Assembly (NCBI GenBank): GCA_035566015.1
Contig: DATMRS010000020.1
Coordinates: 575,010 to 639,009, forward strand
Direction: 5' to 3'
Source of the DNA: DATMRS01 sp035566015
GTDB lineage: Bacteria > Pseudomonadota > Alphaproteobacteria > Sphingomonadales > Sphingomonadaceae
Length of the DNA: 64,000 nucleotides
Shown: positions 52,003 through 60,747 of the stretch, piece after piece
Numbering within the stretch: position 1 is the stretch's first letter
How the letters are laid out: the number at the start of each line of letters is the position of its first letter
Translations under genes and position numbers: made by a program
The notes under the pieces: generated by a model
Database searches by the model: none
The model's input: only the letters and a program-made list of their open reading frames with translations
Told to the model about the DNA's origin: nothing

Positions 52003-52100
52003 CCCGTCATTCCAGCGAGAGCGGGAATCCATATGTGCGGTCGCCGCAGGAAAGGCGAAACGCGGAGCATATAGATCCCCGTCTGCGCGGGGATGACGGG
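52003..52100. repeat. REP/BIME-like inverted repeat element, core type A
   Basis: The left end is cccgtcattccagcgagagc and the right end is ccccgtctgcgcggggatga followed by cggg. The core reads tccatatgtgcggtcgccgc, matching the element at 10757-10850 and differing from the type B elements. Confidence 0.8.
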
Positions 52101-52172
52101 TAGGTTTGTGGGTGCCGCTTCCATGGTCTCGGCTTTCGCCGGTGTGACGCGGCCGACGCCGGATCGCGCCGC

Positions 52173-53999
52173 TTAGCCTTCGTCCCCCATGCGCAGCGCG
52201 GCGATGAAGGCCTCCTGCGGAATCTGGACGTTGCCATATTCGCGCATCCGCTTCTTGCCTTCCTTCTGCTTTTCCAGAAGCTTGCGTTTGCGGGTGATAT
52301 CGCCGCCATAGCATTTGGCGGTCACGTCCTTGCGCAGCGCGGCGATCGTTTCGCGCGCGATCACCTTGCCGCCGATCGCCGCCTGGATCGGGATCTTGAA
52401 CAGGTGCCTCGGGATCAGGTCCTTCAGCCGCTCGCACATGTGGCGGCCGCGCGCTTCGGCGGCCTGACGGTGGACGATCATCGAAAGCGCGTCGACCGGC
52501 TCATTGTTTACGAGGATCGACATCTTGACGAGATCGCCCTCGCGATAGCCGATCTGATGATAGTCGAAGCTGGCATAGCCCCGGCTGATCGATTTCAGCC
52601 GATCGTAGAAATCGAACACCACTTCGTTGAGCGGCAGCTCATAAGTAAGCTGCGCGCGCCCGCCGACATAGGTGAGATTCTTCTGGATGCCGCGCCGATC
52701 CTGACACAGCTTCAGGATCGAGCCGAGATATTCGTCGGGCACATAGATCGTCGCCTCGATCCACGGCTCCTCGATCATGTCGATCTTGTTGGGATCGGGC
52801 ATGTCGGCGGGGTTGTGCAGCTCGATCGTGCGCGCCTCCGCCTCGCCCGCCGATCGCGTCAGCAGCAGGCGATAAACGACCGAGGGCGCGGTGGTGATGA
52901 GGTCGAGATCATATTCGCGCGTCAGCCGCTCCTGGATGATCTCCAGATGCAGCAGACCGAGGAAGCCGCAGCGAAAGCCGAAGCCCAATGCGGCGGACGT
53001 CTCCATCTCGAAGCTGAACGAGGCGTCGTTCAGCCGCAGCTTGTAGAGCGATTCGCGCAATTTCTCGAAGTCGGCTGCGTCGATCGGGAAAAGCCCGCAG
53101 AAAACGACCGGCTGCACCTCCTTGAACCCCGGCAGCGCGGCGGCCGTGCCGCGCTTCGCATCGGTGATCGTGTCGCCGACGGCGGTCTGCGACACTTCCT
53201 TGATCTGCGCGGTGATGAAGCCGATCTCGCCCGGCCCCAGTTCGGGCAGATTCTCGATCTTGGGGCGGAAGACGCCGACGCGATCGACCAGATGGGTGGT
53301 GCCGGCCTGCATGAAGCGGATCTGCTGGCCCTTGCGGATCGTGCCGTCGATCACGCGAATCAGGATGACGACGCCCAGATAGGGATCGTACCAGCTATCG
53401 ACCAGCATCGCCTTCAGCGGCGCCGTGGCGTCGCCCTTGGGCGCGGGGATGCGGCGGATGATCGCCTCCAGCACCTCGTCGATGCCGATCCCCGACTTGG
53501 CGCTGGCAAGCACGGCGTCGTCGGCGGGCAGGCCGATAATGTCTTCGATCTCGGCCTTCACCTTGTCCGGCTCGGCGGCGGGCAGGTCGATCTTGTTGAT
53601 GACGGGCACGATCTCATGGTCATGCTCGATCGACTGATAGACGTTGGCGAGCGTCTGTGCCTCCACGCCCTGCGCCGCATCGACGACGAGCAGCGCGCCC
53701 TCGCACGCGGCGAGGCTGCGCGACACCTCATAGGCGAAGTCGACATGGCCGGGCGTGTCCATCAGGTTGAGGACATAGCTCTGCCCGTCGCCGGCCTTGT
53801 AGTCGAGGCGCACCGTCTGCGCCTTGATCGTGATGCCGCGTTCCTTCTCGATATCCATGTTATCGAGCACCTGGGCGGACATTTCGCGGTCGGTAAGCCC
53901 GCCCGTGCGCTGGATCAGCCGATCGGCAAGCGTCGACTTGCCGTGATCGATGTGCGCGATGATCGAGAAATTGCGGATATGGTCGAGCGGTGTGGCCAT
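52173..53999 (-). CDS. lepA: Elongation factor 4 (LepA)
   Basis: 608 aa. GTPase motifs AHIDHGKSTL (G1), DTPGHVDF (G3) and NKIDLP (G4) are followed by EF-G-like domains II, III and V and the LepA-specific C-terminal domain (MREYGNVQIPQEAF). It acts on ribosomes during initiation/elongation stress. The start ATG at 53999 gives the canonical MATPLDHIRNFSIIAHIDHG N-terminus. A possible ferredoxin reductase promoter lies in the 130-bp divergent gap. Confidence 0.96.
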   Translation of the reverse strand: MATPLDHIRNFSIIAHIDHGKSTLADRLIQRTGGLTDREMSAQVLDNMDIEKERGITIKAQTVRLDYKAGDGQSYVLNLMDTPGHVDFAYEVSRSLAACEGALLVVDAAQGVEAQTLANVYQSIEHDHEIVPVINKIDLPAAEPDKVKAEIEDIIGLPADDAVLASAKSGIGIDEVLEAIIRRIPAPKGDATAPLKAMLVDSWYDPYLGVVILIRVIDGTIRKGQQIRFMQAGTTHLVDRVGVFRPKIENLPELGPGEIGFITAQIKEVSQTAVGDTITDAKRGTAAALPGFKEVQPVVFCGLFPIDAADFEKLRESLYKLRLNDASFSFEMETSAALGFGFRCGFLGLLHLEIIQERLTREYDLDLITTAPSVVYRLLLTRSAGEAEARTIELHNPADMPDPNKIDMIEEPWIEATIYVPDEYLGSILKLCQDRRGIQKNLTYVGGRAQLTYELPLNEVVFDFYDRLKSISRGYASFDYHQIGYREGDLVKMSILVNNEPVDALSMIVHRQAAEARGRHMCERLKDLIPRHLFKIPIQAAIGGKVIARETIAALRKDVTAKCYGGDITRKRKLLEKQKEGKKRMREYGNVQIPQEAFIAALRMGDEG

Positions 54000-54129
54000 G
54001 ATCGCGCCGCCCTAGCATCGCGCGCGGCACTTGCCAAAGCCTCTTGGAGCACCCTCCGCCGACCCTGCTCTTGCGCCGCCGCCCGGCCCCGCTACCATCG
54101 GCGGACAAGGCGGGAAAAAGGGCGCGTCC

Positions 54130-55434
54130 ATGCGGCATATCGCGGTGATCGGCTCCGGCCCGGCGGGCTATTATACCGCTGAGGCGTGCCAGAAGAGGTT
54201 CGGCGTGGACGTCGCGATCGACATGATCGATCGCCTGCCCGTCCCCTACGGCCTGATCCGTTTCGGGGTGGCGCCCGATCACCAGTCTATCAAGGGCGTC
54301 GCGCGCCGCTATGAGGCGACGGCGCTCAGCGACAATGTCCGTTTCGTCGGCAATGTCGCGGTGGGGCGCGATATCTCGGTGGAGGAGTTGCGCGGCCTCT
54401 ATGATGCCGTGGTGATCGCCACCGGCGCGCCGCACGATCGCCCGCTCGATATTCCCGGCGCGGACCTGCCCGGCGTGATCGGATCGGCGGCGTTCGTCGG
54501 CTGGTATAACGGCCATCCCGACTTCGCCGATCTCGCGCCCCCGCTGGCCGGGCCAGGCGCGGCGGTGATCGGCAACGGCAATGTCGCGCTGGACGTCGCG
54601 CGCATCCTCGCCAAGACGCGGGAGGAGTTCGAAGGGTCCGACATCGTCGGCCACGCGCTCGACGCGCTCGACGCGGCGACGATCCGGACGATCACGGTCG
54701 TCGGCCGGCGCGGGCCGCACCAGATCGCGATGACGCCGAAGGAATTGGCTGAACTGGGCCATCTCGCCCGCGCCTCGCCGCGCGTCGATCCCGCCGATCT
54801 GCCACCGCCCGAGACGGACACGGCGCTGGAGGCGGGGCAGCGCAAGTCGGTCGGCCATCTGCGCGCCTTTGCCGAGGCGACGCCCGGCAAGCCGCTGACG
54901 ATCGATTTCGATTTTTTCGCGCGGCCGGTGGCGGTGGAGGGGGACGGCCGGGTCGAGCGGCTGATCGTCGAGCGCACGCGCCTCACCGCCGCGGGCGCCG
55001 CCGAGGGAACGGGCCAAACCTATGCGATCCACTGCGGGATCGTCATCGCCTGCATCGGTTATCGCACGCCGCCGATTCCCGGCTTGCCTTATGATGAGCG
55101 GCTGGGGCGATTCGCGAATGAAGAGGGGCGGATCGGGCCGGGTGTCTATGTCGTCGGCTGGGCGCGGCGCGGGCCGACGGGCACGATCGGCACCAACCGG
55201 CCCGACGGAATCGAGATCGCCGAGGCGATCGCCGCCGACAGCCCGGAGGGCACCGGAAAGGAAGGGCGCGCCGGACTCGATGCCCTGCTAGCCGCGCGGG
55301 GGATAGAAGTCGTCACTTTTCGAGACTGGCAGAAGATCGAGGCAGCGGAGGCGGCGCGCGCCCGCGAAGGCTCCCCGCGCGAGAAATTCGTCGATCTGGC
55401 CCAGATGCTCGCCGCACGTGGAGACGGGGACTAG
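54130..55434 (+). CDS. Adrenodoxin-reductase-like ferredoxin-NADP reductase (FprA type)
   Basis: 434 aa. FAD motif GSGPAGYYTAE at 8-18, VPYGLIRFGVAPDH, NADP-binding IGNGNVALDVARIL, VVGRRGPHQIAMTPKEL and the C-terminal GWARRGPTGTIGTNRPDG are the signatures of the adrenodoxin reductase/FprA family. It passes electrons from NADPH to a ferredoxin, for example for P450 or Rieske oxygenases. No ferredoxin gene adjoins it. Start 54130 gives the family N-terminus directly. Confidence 0.9.
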   Translation: MRHIAVIGSGPAGYYTAEACQKRFGVDVAIDMIDRLPVPYGLIRFGVAPDHQSIKGVARRYEATALSDNVRFVGNVAVGRDISVEELRGLYDAVVIATGAPHDRPLDIPGADLPGVIGSAAFVGWYNGHPDFADLAPPLAGPGAAVIGNGNVALDVARILAKTREEFEGSDIVGHALDALDAATIRTITVVGRRGPHQIAMTPKELAELGHLARASPRVDPADLPPPETDTALEAGQRKSVGHLRAFAEATPGKPLTIDFDFFARPVAVEGDGRVERLIVERTRLTAAGAAEGTGQTYAIHCGIVIACIGYRTPPIPGLPYDERLGRFANEEGRIGPGVYVVGWARRGPTGTIGTNRPDGIEIAEAIAADSPEGTGKEGRAGLDALLAARGIEVVTFRDWQKIEAAEAARAREGSPREKFVDLAQMLAARGDGD

Positions 55435-55535
55435 GCGTCGTCACAGTTTGTCGCAGGAGGCGCTTGAACGGCGCGAAAAACCTCCTTATAGGCGCGCGCC
55501 TAGGCTTACCCGCTCGACCTCGTCGGCGGCTCCGT

Positions 55536-55612
55536 CGGGGAGTAGCTCAGCCTGGTAGAGCACTGCCTTCGGGAGGCAGGGGCCGGAGGTTCGAATCCTC
55601 TCTCCCCGACCA
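55536..55612 (+). tRNA. tRNA-Pro (anticodon CGG)
   Basis: 77 nt with encoded CCA. The acceptor stem CGGGGAG pairs with CTCCCCG. The D arm is in AGCTCAGCCTGGTAGAGC, the anticodon arm CTGCC-TTCGGGA-GGCAG gives anticodon CGG, and the T loop is GGTTCGAATCC. The T run just after (55613-55617) may help termination. Confidence 0.97.
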
Positions 55613-55796
55613 TTTTTCTTATCCGGTACAAGCCGCGCTTTGTCGCAGATTCTGCTATCTTGGCGGTGCCGTGGTGTGGCCTAGCGATCGCCCCGTAGAC
55701 GAGGCACAATGGCAAACCGGTCTGAGTCGGTGAAGTTTCCGGAAGCGGGACGGATCGACGAGAATCCGTTTTACCTGTCGTTAGTGGCCGATAACA

Positions 55797-58073
55797 TCAG
55801 AACGCCGCGCGCAGGCCGAGTTTCCAGCGGCGGGGTGCGGCGGGGCCGAGGCTGCGGGGATCGCTGGCGTCGGGGGCTTCGGAGAGGTGGATCTCACCGG
55901 TTTCGCTGAAGGCGCCGAAAGTCGCGTAGTGGCGATCGAACAGGTTCGTTACCTCGCCGAATAGCGATAGCGGGCCGGCCAGGCGCACGCCGCCGCGCAG
56001 GTTCACGGTGACGAAAGCTTTCGTCCCGGGTTGCAGATTGGCCTCGTCGCCGAACAGATATTGGCCCGACTGCGCCTGAATGTCGCCGCCTAGCGTGAAG
56101 CGCGAGCCGGTATAATCGAGCGCCAGCGTCGCACGATGGCGCGGAATGCCGGGCAGCCGGTCGCCCCGGTCGACAGCGATGTGTCCCGCCTCGTCGGCGG
56201 CAGGGTTGTCGGGGCTGTTGAGGAGCAGCGGGGTACGGAAGGTCGCGTCGATGAAGGCATAGCCGAAGCGCAGCGCCCAGGGGCCGCGCGTCGCGGCGAG
56301 GCTGGCGTCGATCCCCTGCCGGCGTGTCCGGGCGATATTCTGGAAATAGGCGCGCCCGCGCACGTCCGAAGCGATGAATTGGATATCGTCATGATTGGTC
56401 GCGCGATAGGCTGACAGCAGCCACTGCATCGCCCAGCCGCCGGCCCGGAAACGGCCCGCGCCGCCCGCCTCCCAGCTTTTCGTCACCACCTGCCGCAGTG
56501 GCGGATCGGCGACGAAGAAGTTGGTGAGGCTGCACGGATCGTCGGGGCCGGCGCAGGACAATTCGGCAGGCGTCGGCGCGCGATTCGCCTCGGCATAGCC
56601 CGCGCGCAGCGTGATCGCGTCCGAAAGCCGGTAATCGAGTTCGGCGCCGGGATTCAGGCGGCGGAAGCGGTGATGGCCGTCGAGTGCATCGCCGATATGA
56701 TCGTCGAGGCGGATGTCGGCGATATTGTAACGCAGGCCCAACTCGGCCGAGAGACGCGGACCGAGCGGCAGCGTGTCGGCGAGGAAGAAGCCGGTGTAGC
56801 GCGTGCGCGCGGTGAGGCGCACCGGCATGATCGAGCGATCGGGCTGATCGATGATCGGGCCAAGACCGGTAACGCTGCGCGTATCCGTCAATGCCCCCAA
56901 CTCGCTTGCGGAGGCGAAGCGGGTGCGGCTGCGATCGTGGCTGACGCCCAACATCAGCACGTTGTCGCCGCCGAGGAGTGGACGCCGGTCGACGAGCTGG
57001 ATCAGTCCGCCGCCCGCGGTCGAGCGGGTCGCCGAGCGGTTGAGCACGCCATAGGCGCCGTCCTCGCCAAGGATATCGGAAACCGGTTGGCCATCGCGGT
57101 CGATCAGCAGCGCCTCTTCGTCATCGGCGCTTTCGAGGCAAAGGAGCCCTTCGGCTTCGTCATCGTCGCAGCCTTCGACATCGGCATTGTCGCCATTCAC
57201 CGTCCGCTGGCGCAGATGCTGGAGATAGAGGCTGGCCTCGATCCGGGTGGTGTCCGACAGCGCCACCCAGGGATGGAGGCTCACCCGACCAAAGCGATTG
57301 CGCGTATTGTCGGGCCAGGTGAAGACCGCGCGCTGATCGGCGGCGAGCAATTCGACGGGAGCGGAGCCGTTGCCTGTCAGATCGCTGTCGGCGCCGATGA
57401 ACTTGACGTGGAGCCCCGCTGTCGCACCGTCGTAGCCGATATCGGCATAACCATTGTAGAGCGTCGAGGGCGAGAAGCGCCGCCAGCCGCCGTCATGCTG
57501 CTCCTCGATGGCGACATAGGCGCTCCACGGGCCGCTCGACCAGCCGGCCTCGGCGCCGCCTTCGGCGCGGTCGTGATCGCCAAAGCCGCCCCACAGGCGG
57601 AAGCCGGGGGCGGTGCGGCCCGTCTTGGTCGCCACCACCATTGCGCCGCCCAGCGCGTTCAATCCGTAGACGGGACTTGCATCCTTGATCGTGATCCGGT
57701 CGATCGCGGCTTCGGGCAGAAGATCGAAATCGACGGTGTCGCCGAACGGCTGGTTGAAGCGCGCGCCGTCGAGATAGACGGCCAGACCCTGCGCATTGCC
57801 CTGCAGGGGCGAGGCGGTGAAGCCGCGATAGACGAGATTGGGCTGGAAGGGATTGTTCTGCGCGTCCGAGAGCGAAAGGCCGGGGACGATGCGGGCCAGC
57901 GCGCCCAGCACGTCGGGTGTGCCGCCGCGTGCGATCTCTGCCGGTTTGAGGACGATGGCGTCATCCTCGTCGATCCCGCCGCCGGGGGCGGTGACGATGA
58001 TCTGCGGCGTCGCCGCGTTTGCGACCGACGTCAGCATGATCCCGGCACCGACGGCAAATTTTTTCAGCATCAT
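55797..58073 (-). CDS. TonB-dependent outer-membrane receptor
   Basis: 758 aa. A signal peptide (about 1-21, VANAA) precedes a plug domain (ALARIVPGLSLSDAQNNPFQPNLVYRGF, VYLDGARFNQPFGDTVDFDLLP, SPVYGLNALGGAMVV) and a beta barrel that ends in a terminal Phe. One loop has an acidic Cys pair (VEGCDDDEAEGLLC) and another a Cys pair (CAGPDDPC). The layout is like FecA/siderophore-type receptors. No exbB, tonB, sigma or transporter gene is adjacent, so the ligand is unknown. The 183-bp gap to the tRNA holds no supported gene. Confidence 0.9.
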   Translation of the reverse strand: MMLKKFAVGAGIMLTSVANAATPQIIVTAPGGGIDEDDAIVLKPAEIARGGTPDVLGALARIVPGLSLSDAQNNPFQPNLVYRGFTASPLQGNAQGLAVYLDGARFNQPFGDTVDFDLLPEAAIDRITIKDASPVYGLNALGGAMVVATKTGRTAPGFRLWGGFGDHDRAEGGAEAGWSSGPWSAYVAIEEQHDGGWRRFSPSTLYNGYADIGYDGATAGLHVKFIGADSDLTGNGSAPVELLAADQRAVFTWPDNTRNRFGRVSLHPWVALSDTTRIEASLYLQHLRQRTVNGDNADVEGCDDDEAEGLLCLESADDEEALLIDRDGQPVSDILGEDGAYGVLNRSATRSTAGGGLIQLVDRRPLLGGDNVLMLGVSHDRSRTRFASASELGALTDTRSVTGLGPIIDQPDRSIMPVRLTARTRYTGFFLADTLPLGPRLSAELGLRYNIADIRLDDHIGDALDGHHRFRRLNPGAELDYRLSDAITLRAGYAEANRAPTPAELSCAGPDDPCSLTNFFVADPPLRQVVTKSWEAGGAGRFRAGGWAMQWLLSAYRATNHDDIQFIASDVRGRAYFQNIARTRRQGIDASLAATRGPWALRFGYAFIDATFRTPLLLNSPDNPAADEAGHIAVDRGDRLPGIPRHRATLALDYTGSRFTLGGDIQAQSGQYLFGDEANLQPGTKAFVTVNLRGGVRLAGPLSLFGEVTNLFDRHYATFGAFSETGEIHLSEAPDASDPRSLGPAAPRRWKLGLRAAF

Positions 58074-58110
58074 CTTTCCCTGGAAGATCGCTTCGCCGAA
58101 AGCGGGCTTT

Positions 58111-58125
58111 GTCTACCGAATAGAC
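58111..58125. promoter_or_regulatory. Inverted repeat GTCTA-N5-TAGAC upstream of the TonB receptor
   Basis: A perfect five-base inverted repeat, 38 bases before the receptor start on the minus strand, so within or next to its promoter. A possible operator; it does not look like a Fur box. Confidence 0.35.
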
Positions 58126-58131
58126 CTGGCT

Positions 58132-58167
58132 TTCACGACAGCGAACCAGCCCTTGGCCGGTCGTGAA
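58132..58167. promoter_or_regulatory. Inverted repeat TTCACGAC-N20-GTCGTGAA upstream of the TonB receptor
   Basis: Perfect eight-base arms in the 114-bp gap between the receptor and the upstream M23 peptidase gene. The 28-base centre-to-centre distance is about three DNA turns, compatible with two regulator dimers or a looped site. It could also form a stem that terminates M23 transcription. Confidence 0.4.
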
Positions 58168-58187
58168 CCTGGGCAGGAGCCGAGAGA

Positions 58188-59075
58188 TCAGCCCGGCATC
58201 GGCCCGGCGAGCAGCATCGGATCGACGCGCTGGTCCTGCCATTTCATCGACCAGTGGAGATGCGGGCCGGTCGCGCGGCCGCTGCTGCCGATCGCGCCGA
58301 TCGTCTGCCCACGATGGACATGATCGCCCACCTTCACGTCGATGCGCGAGAGATGGAGAAAGGCGCTGTTCAGCCCCATGCCGTGATCGATCATCAGCAG
58401 GTTGCCCTCCAGCGAGAAGGGCTTGCCCGACGCGAGGATCACGACGCCGCTGGCCGGAGCGACGACCGGCGTGCCGGCGGGGCGCGCGATATCGACGCCG
58501 CTATGATAGGCGCCCGGCTCGCCCGCATAGATGCGCTGCGATCCGAACAGACCGCTGATCCGCCCGGTGACCGGCCAGATGAAGCGTTCCTGCCAGCCAT
58601 CGCTGCCCGAGCGGACGGCGCGCGCGGCCTCGATCTGCTCCAGCTCGCCTTTGCGCCGGCGGAGAAATTCGGGCGAGGGCGTGGTGCCGCGCTTCAGGGT
58701 GGGCAGATTCTCGATCTTCCAATGGCCGGGCGTGATTCGCAGCGTTTCGCGCCGCACCCCGCCATCGGCGAAACGTGCCTCCACGATCGCCTGCGGCCCG
58801 AAATCGCGCCCAAAGCCGATCAGGAAGCGCCCGCCATCGGCCAGCGGCACCGGCTTGCCCTCGAACGTCACCGAGACGGCGCCCTGCGGGGCCGTGCCGA
58901 TCGCCACGCCCCCCTGGCGGAGCGCACCCTGGAAGGAGAAAGCGGGGCGTTCGGGCTCGGCCGGGCGGATCAGCGTCGGCACCGACGCGGGCGGCGGCGC
59001 CACTACCTGCGGGACGGCGGTGCATCCCCCCGCGATCAGCGTCAGAAAAGGAAGGGTTAAGCGCGCGTGCTTCAC
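58188..59075 (-). CDS. M23 (LytM-type) peptidoglycan endopeptidase lipoprotein
   Basis: 295 aa. A GTG start at 59075 overlaps the DUF2093 stop (GTGA). A signal with lipobox LIAGGC (Cys18) is followed by an Ig-like region and a C-terminal M23 domain with metal motif HSGVDIA (H-x3-D) and catalytic HLHW. It cleaves peptide cross-links of cell wall, or, if regulated, activates other hydrolases. All zinc ligands appear present, so it is probably active. The long ATG-start frame at 59141 would overlap DUF2093 by 70 bases. Confidence 0.88.
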   Translation of the reverse strand: MKHARLTLPFLTLIAGGCTAVPQVVAPPPASVPTLIRPAEPERPAFSFQGALRQGGVAIGTAPQGAVSVTFEGKPVPLADGGRFLIGFGRDFGPQAIVEARFADGGVRRETLRITPGHWKIENLPTLKRGTTPSPEFLRRRKGELEQIEAARAVRSGSDGWQERFIWPVTGRISGLFGSQRIYAGEPGAYHSGVDIARPAGTPVVAPASGVVILASGKPFSLEGNLLMIDHGMGLNSAFLHLSRIDVKVGDHVHRGQTIGAIGSSGRATGPHLHWSMKWQDQRVDPMLLAGPMPG

Positions 59076-59275
59076 CCCGCCGCATCCGCCTTGGTGGCGA
59101 TTTCGGCCGAGGCATAGGCCTCCTGGCGCGCGACGCTCCAATAGCGCAGCGAATCGAGCGGGATATGCTTGCCCGTCACGGCGCAGACGACATAATCGCC
59201 GGCCGTCAGCATGCGGAAGCTGTTGGCCATGTAGTGAAGCCGTGCGGGCCGTCCCTCATTGGCGGACATCAGCAT
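59072..59275 (-). CDS. DUF2093 family protein
   Basis: 67 aa from the ATG at 59275 (GAGGGA seven bases upstream). The conserved DUF2093 sequence is visible: FRMLTAGDYVVCAVTGKHIPL, then LRYWSVARQEAYASAE. The family is confined to alphaproteobacteria and has no known function; the Cys-x-VTG-x-IPL segment looks like half a zinc site. It lies between xseA and the M23 gene on the same strand, 32 bases from the first and overlapping the second. Confidence 0.88.
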   Translation of the reverse strand: MLMSANEGRPARLHYMANSFRMLTAGDYVVCAVTGKHIPLDSLRYWSVARQEAYASAEIATKADAAG

Positions 59276-59307
59276 TCGCGATTCCCTCAAACTGTCTCGT
59301 GCGCGTG

Positions 59308-60747
59308 TCAGAGCAACCGTGGCTGCTCGGGCTTGCGCTTCTCATAAGAGGGCGTGCCCGCCTTCTCAACCCGGGCATCCACCATGCCATCGGCGAAGTG
59401 CAGTGTCAGTGCGACCGCCGCTTCGGCCGCCGCCGCACTTGCCACGACGCCGCCACGGCGTCGCTCGACCCGCGCGTAGCCGCGCGCGAGCGGCTTGTCG
59501 GGATGCAGATTCTCGGCAAGCCGCCACAGCCGCTGGAGTGCGAGCCGGCCGTCGCTGATTCGCTGGCCGACAAGCTGGGGTCGCAGCCGCGCATGGGCCA
59601 TCCGCTCGCGCGCCCGCTCGATCCGGGTGGCGAGAATGACGGGGCGGAGCGCGCCGGCGGCATGGGCCAGATCGCCCCGTGCCTCCGCCAGCCGCCGCGA
59701 CAGCGCGCGCGGCAGGCGATCGCCCAGTTCGTCGAGTCGCTGGCGTTGCGGCGCGAGCAGGCGTTCTGGCGGCGGAAGGCGGCGCGCGGTCGCCTCCAGC
59801 CGTTCGCCCGCGCGCTCGCGATAGCGATGGGCGCAACGGCCGGCGCGCACGCCGAGTTCGCGCAAGGTGGCGAGCAGGTCGGCGCGGACGGGCACGCCGA
59901 TCTCGGCGGCGGCGGTGGGCGTCGGGGCGCGCATGTCGGCGGCGAAGTCGCACAGGCTCGTATCCGTCTCGTGCCCGACCGCCGAGATCAGCGGGATCGA
60001 GCAGGCGGCGACCGCGCGCACCACCACTTCCTCGTTGAAAGCCCAGAGATCCTCGATCGATCCGCCGCCCCGCGCGACGATGACGAGATCGGGGCGCGGC
60101 ACCGGCCCATCGGGCGCGAGTGCGTCGAAACCGGCGATCGCCGCCGCCACCTGCCCGGCCGCCCCTTCGCCCTGCACCGCCACCGGCCACAGGATCACCC
60201 GCGTCGGGCAGCGATCCTCAAGCCGGTGGAGAATGTCGCGAATCACGGCGCCGGTGGGTGACGTCACCACGCCGATCACGCGCGGCAGGAAAGGCAGCGT
60301 CTTCTTGCGCTCGCTATCGAACAGCCCCTCGGCGGCCAGCGCGCGGCGGCGCTGATCGAGCAGCGCCATCAACGCGCCCTGCCCCGCCAGTTCGAGCCGA
60401 TCGATCACGATCTGATATTTCGAGCGTCCGGGATAGGTGGTGAGCCGCCCGGTCGCGATCACCTCGATCCCGTCCTCGGGGCGGAAGGCGAGCGCGTTGC
60501 CCGTGCCTTTCCAGATCACCCCGTCGAGACAGGCGCGATCGTCCTTCAGCGTCAGATAGCTGTGCCCCGACGCGACGCGCTTGAACCCTGAAATCTCGCC
60601 GCGCACACGGACATGGGAAAAAGTCTCCTCGACATTGCGCTTCAGCGCGCCCGAGAGTTCGGAGACCGAAAGCGCGGGCGCGTTGTCGCCGGGCATCTCC
60701 TCGGCTAACAGCCGGCCAGCGCGCGTATCGGGAGAAAGAGTGCTCAT
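59308..60747 (-). CDS. xseA: Exodeoxyribonuclease VII large subunit
   Basis: 479 aa. An N-terminal OB fold (LSVSELSGALKRNVEETFSHVRVRGEISGF) is followed by the catalytic core (GVVTSPTGAVIRDILHRLEDRCP, VARGGGSIEDLWAFNEE, SAVGHETDTSLCDFAADMRAPTPTAAAE) and a coiled C-terminal region. It degrades single-stranded DNA with XseB, whose gene is not here. The start ATG overlaps the divergent purD ATG in TCATGA; a downstream ATG at 60696 is an alternative. Confidence 0.94.
   Translation of the reverse strand: MSTLSPDTRAGRLLAEEMPGDNAPALSVSELSGALKRNVEETFSHVRVRGEISGFKRVASGHSYLTLKDDRACLDGVIWKGTGNALAFRPEDGIEVIATGRLTTYPGRSKYQIVIDRLELAGQGALMALLDQRRRALAAEGLFDSERKKTLPFLPRVIGVVTSPTGAVIRDILHRLEDRCPTRVILWPVAVQGEGAAGQVAAAIAGFDALAPDGPVPRPDLVIVARGGGSIEDLWAFNEEVVVRAVAACSIPLISAVGHETDTSLCDFAADMRAPTPTAAAEIGVPVRADLLATLRELGVRAGRCAHRYRERAGERLEATARRLPPPERLLAPQRQRLDELGDRLPRALSRRLAEARGDLAHAAGALRPVILATRIERARERMAHARLRPQLVGQRISDGRLALQRLWRLAENLHPDKPLARGYARVERRRGGVVASAAAAEAAVALTLHFADGMVDARVEKAGTPSYEKRKPEQPRLL

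Larger units (their letters stand above)
51842..52172. other. 331-bp convergent gap filled with repeat units
   Basis: No gene is supported here. It starts with a hairpin GGGGG-aaag-CCCCC (51859-51872) that may end the MFS transcript, although no T run follows. Then come a solo palindrome, a full type A repeat element and a half unit (52121-52150, ending ggctttcgccggtgtgac). It separates the convergent MFS and lepA genes. Confidence 0.7.

Noticed and set aside
55709..55909. 66-codon frame between tRNA-Pro and the TonB receptor
   Set aside because: The second half overlaps the receptor's 3' end and becomes Arg/Gly-rich; no ribosome site. The first ~30 codons look less biased, so I leave a small doubt.
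58074..58187. Cobalamin riboswitch upstream of the TonB receptor
   Set aside because: I looked for the B12 box and the GCAACTG core on the minus strand and found neither; the gap is also too short.
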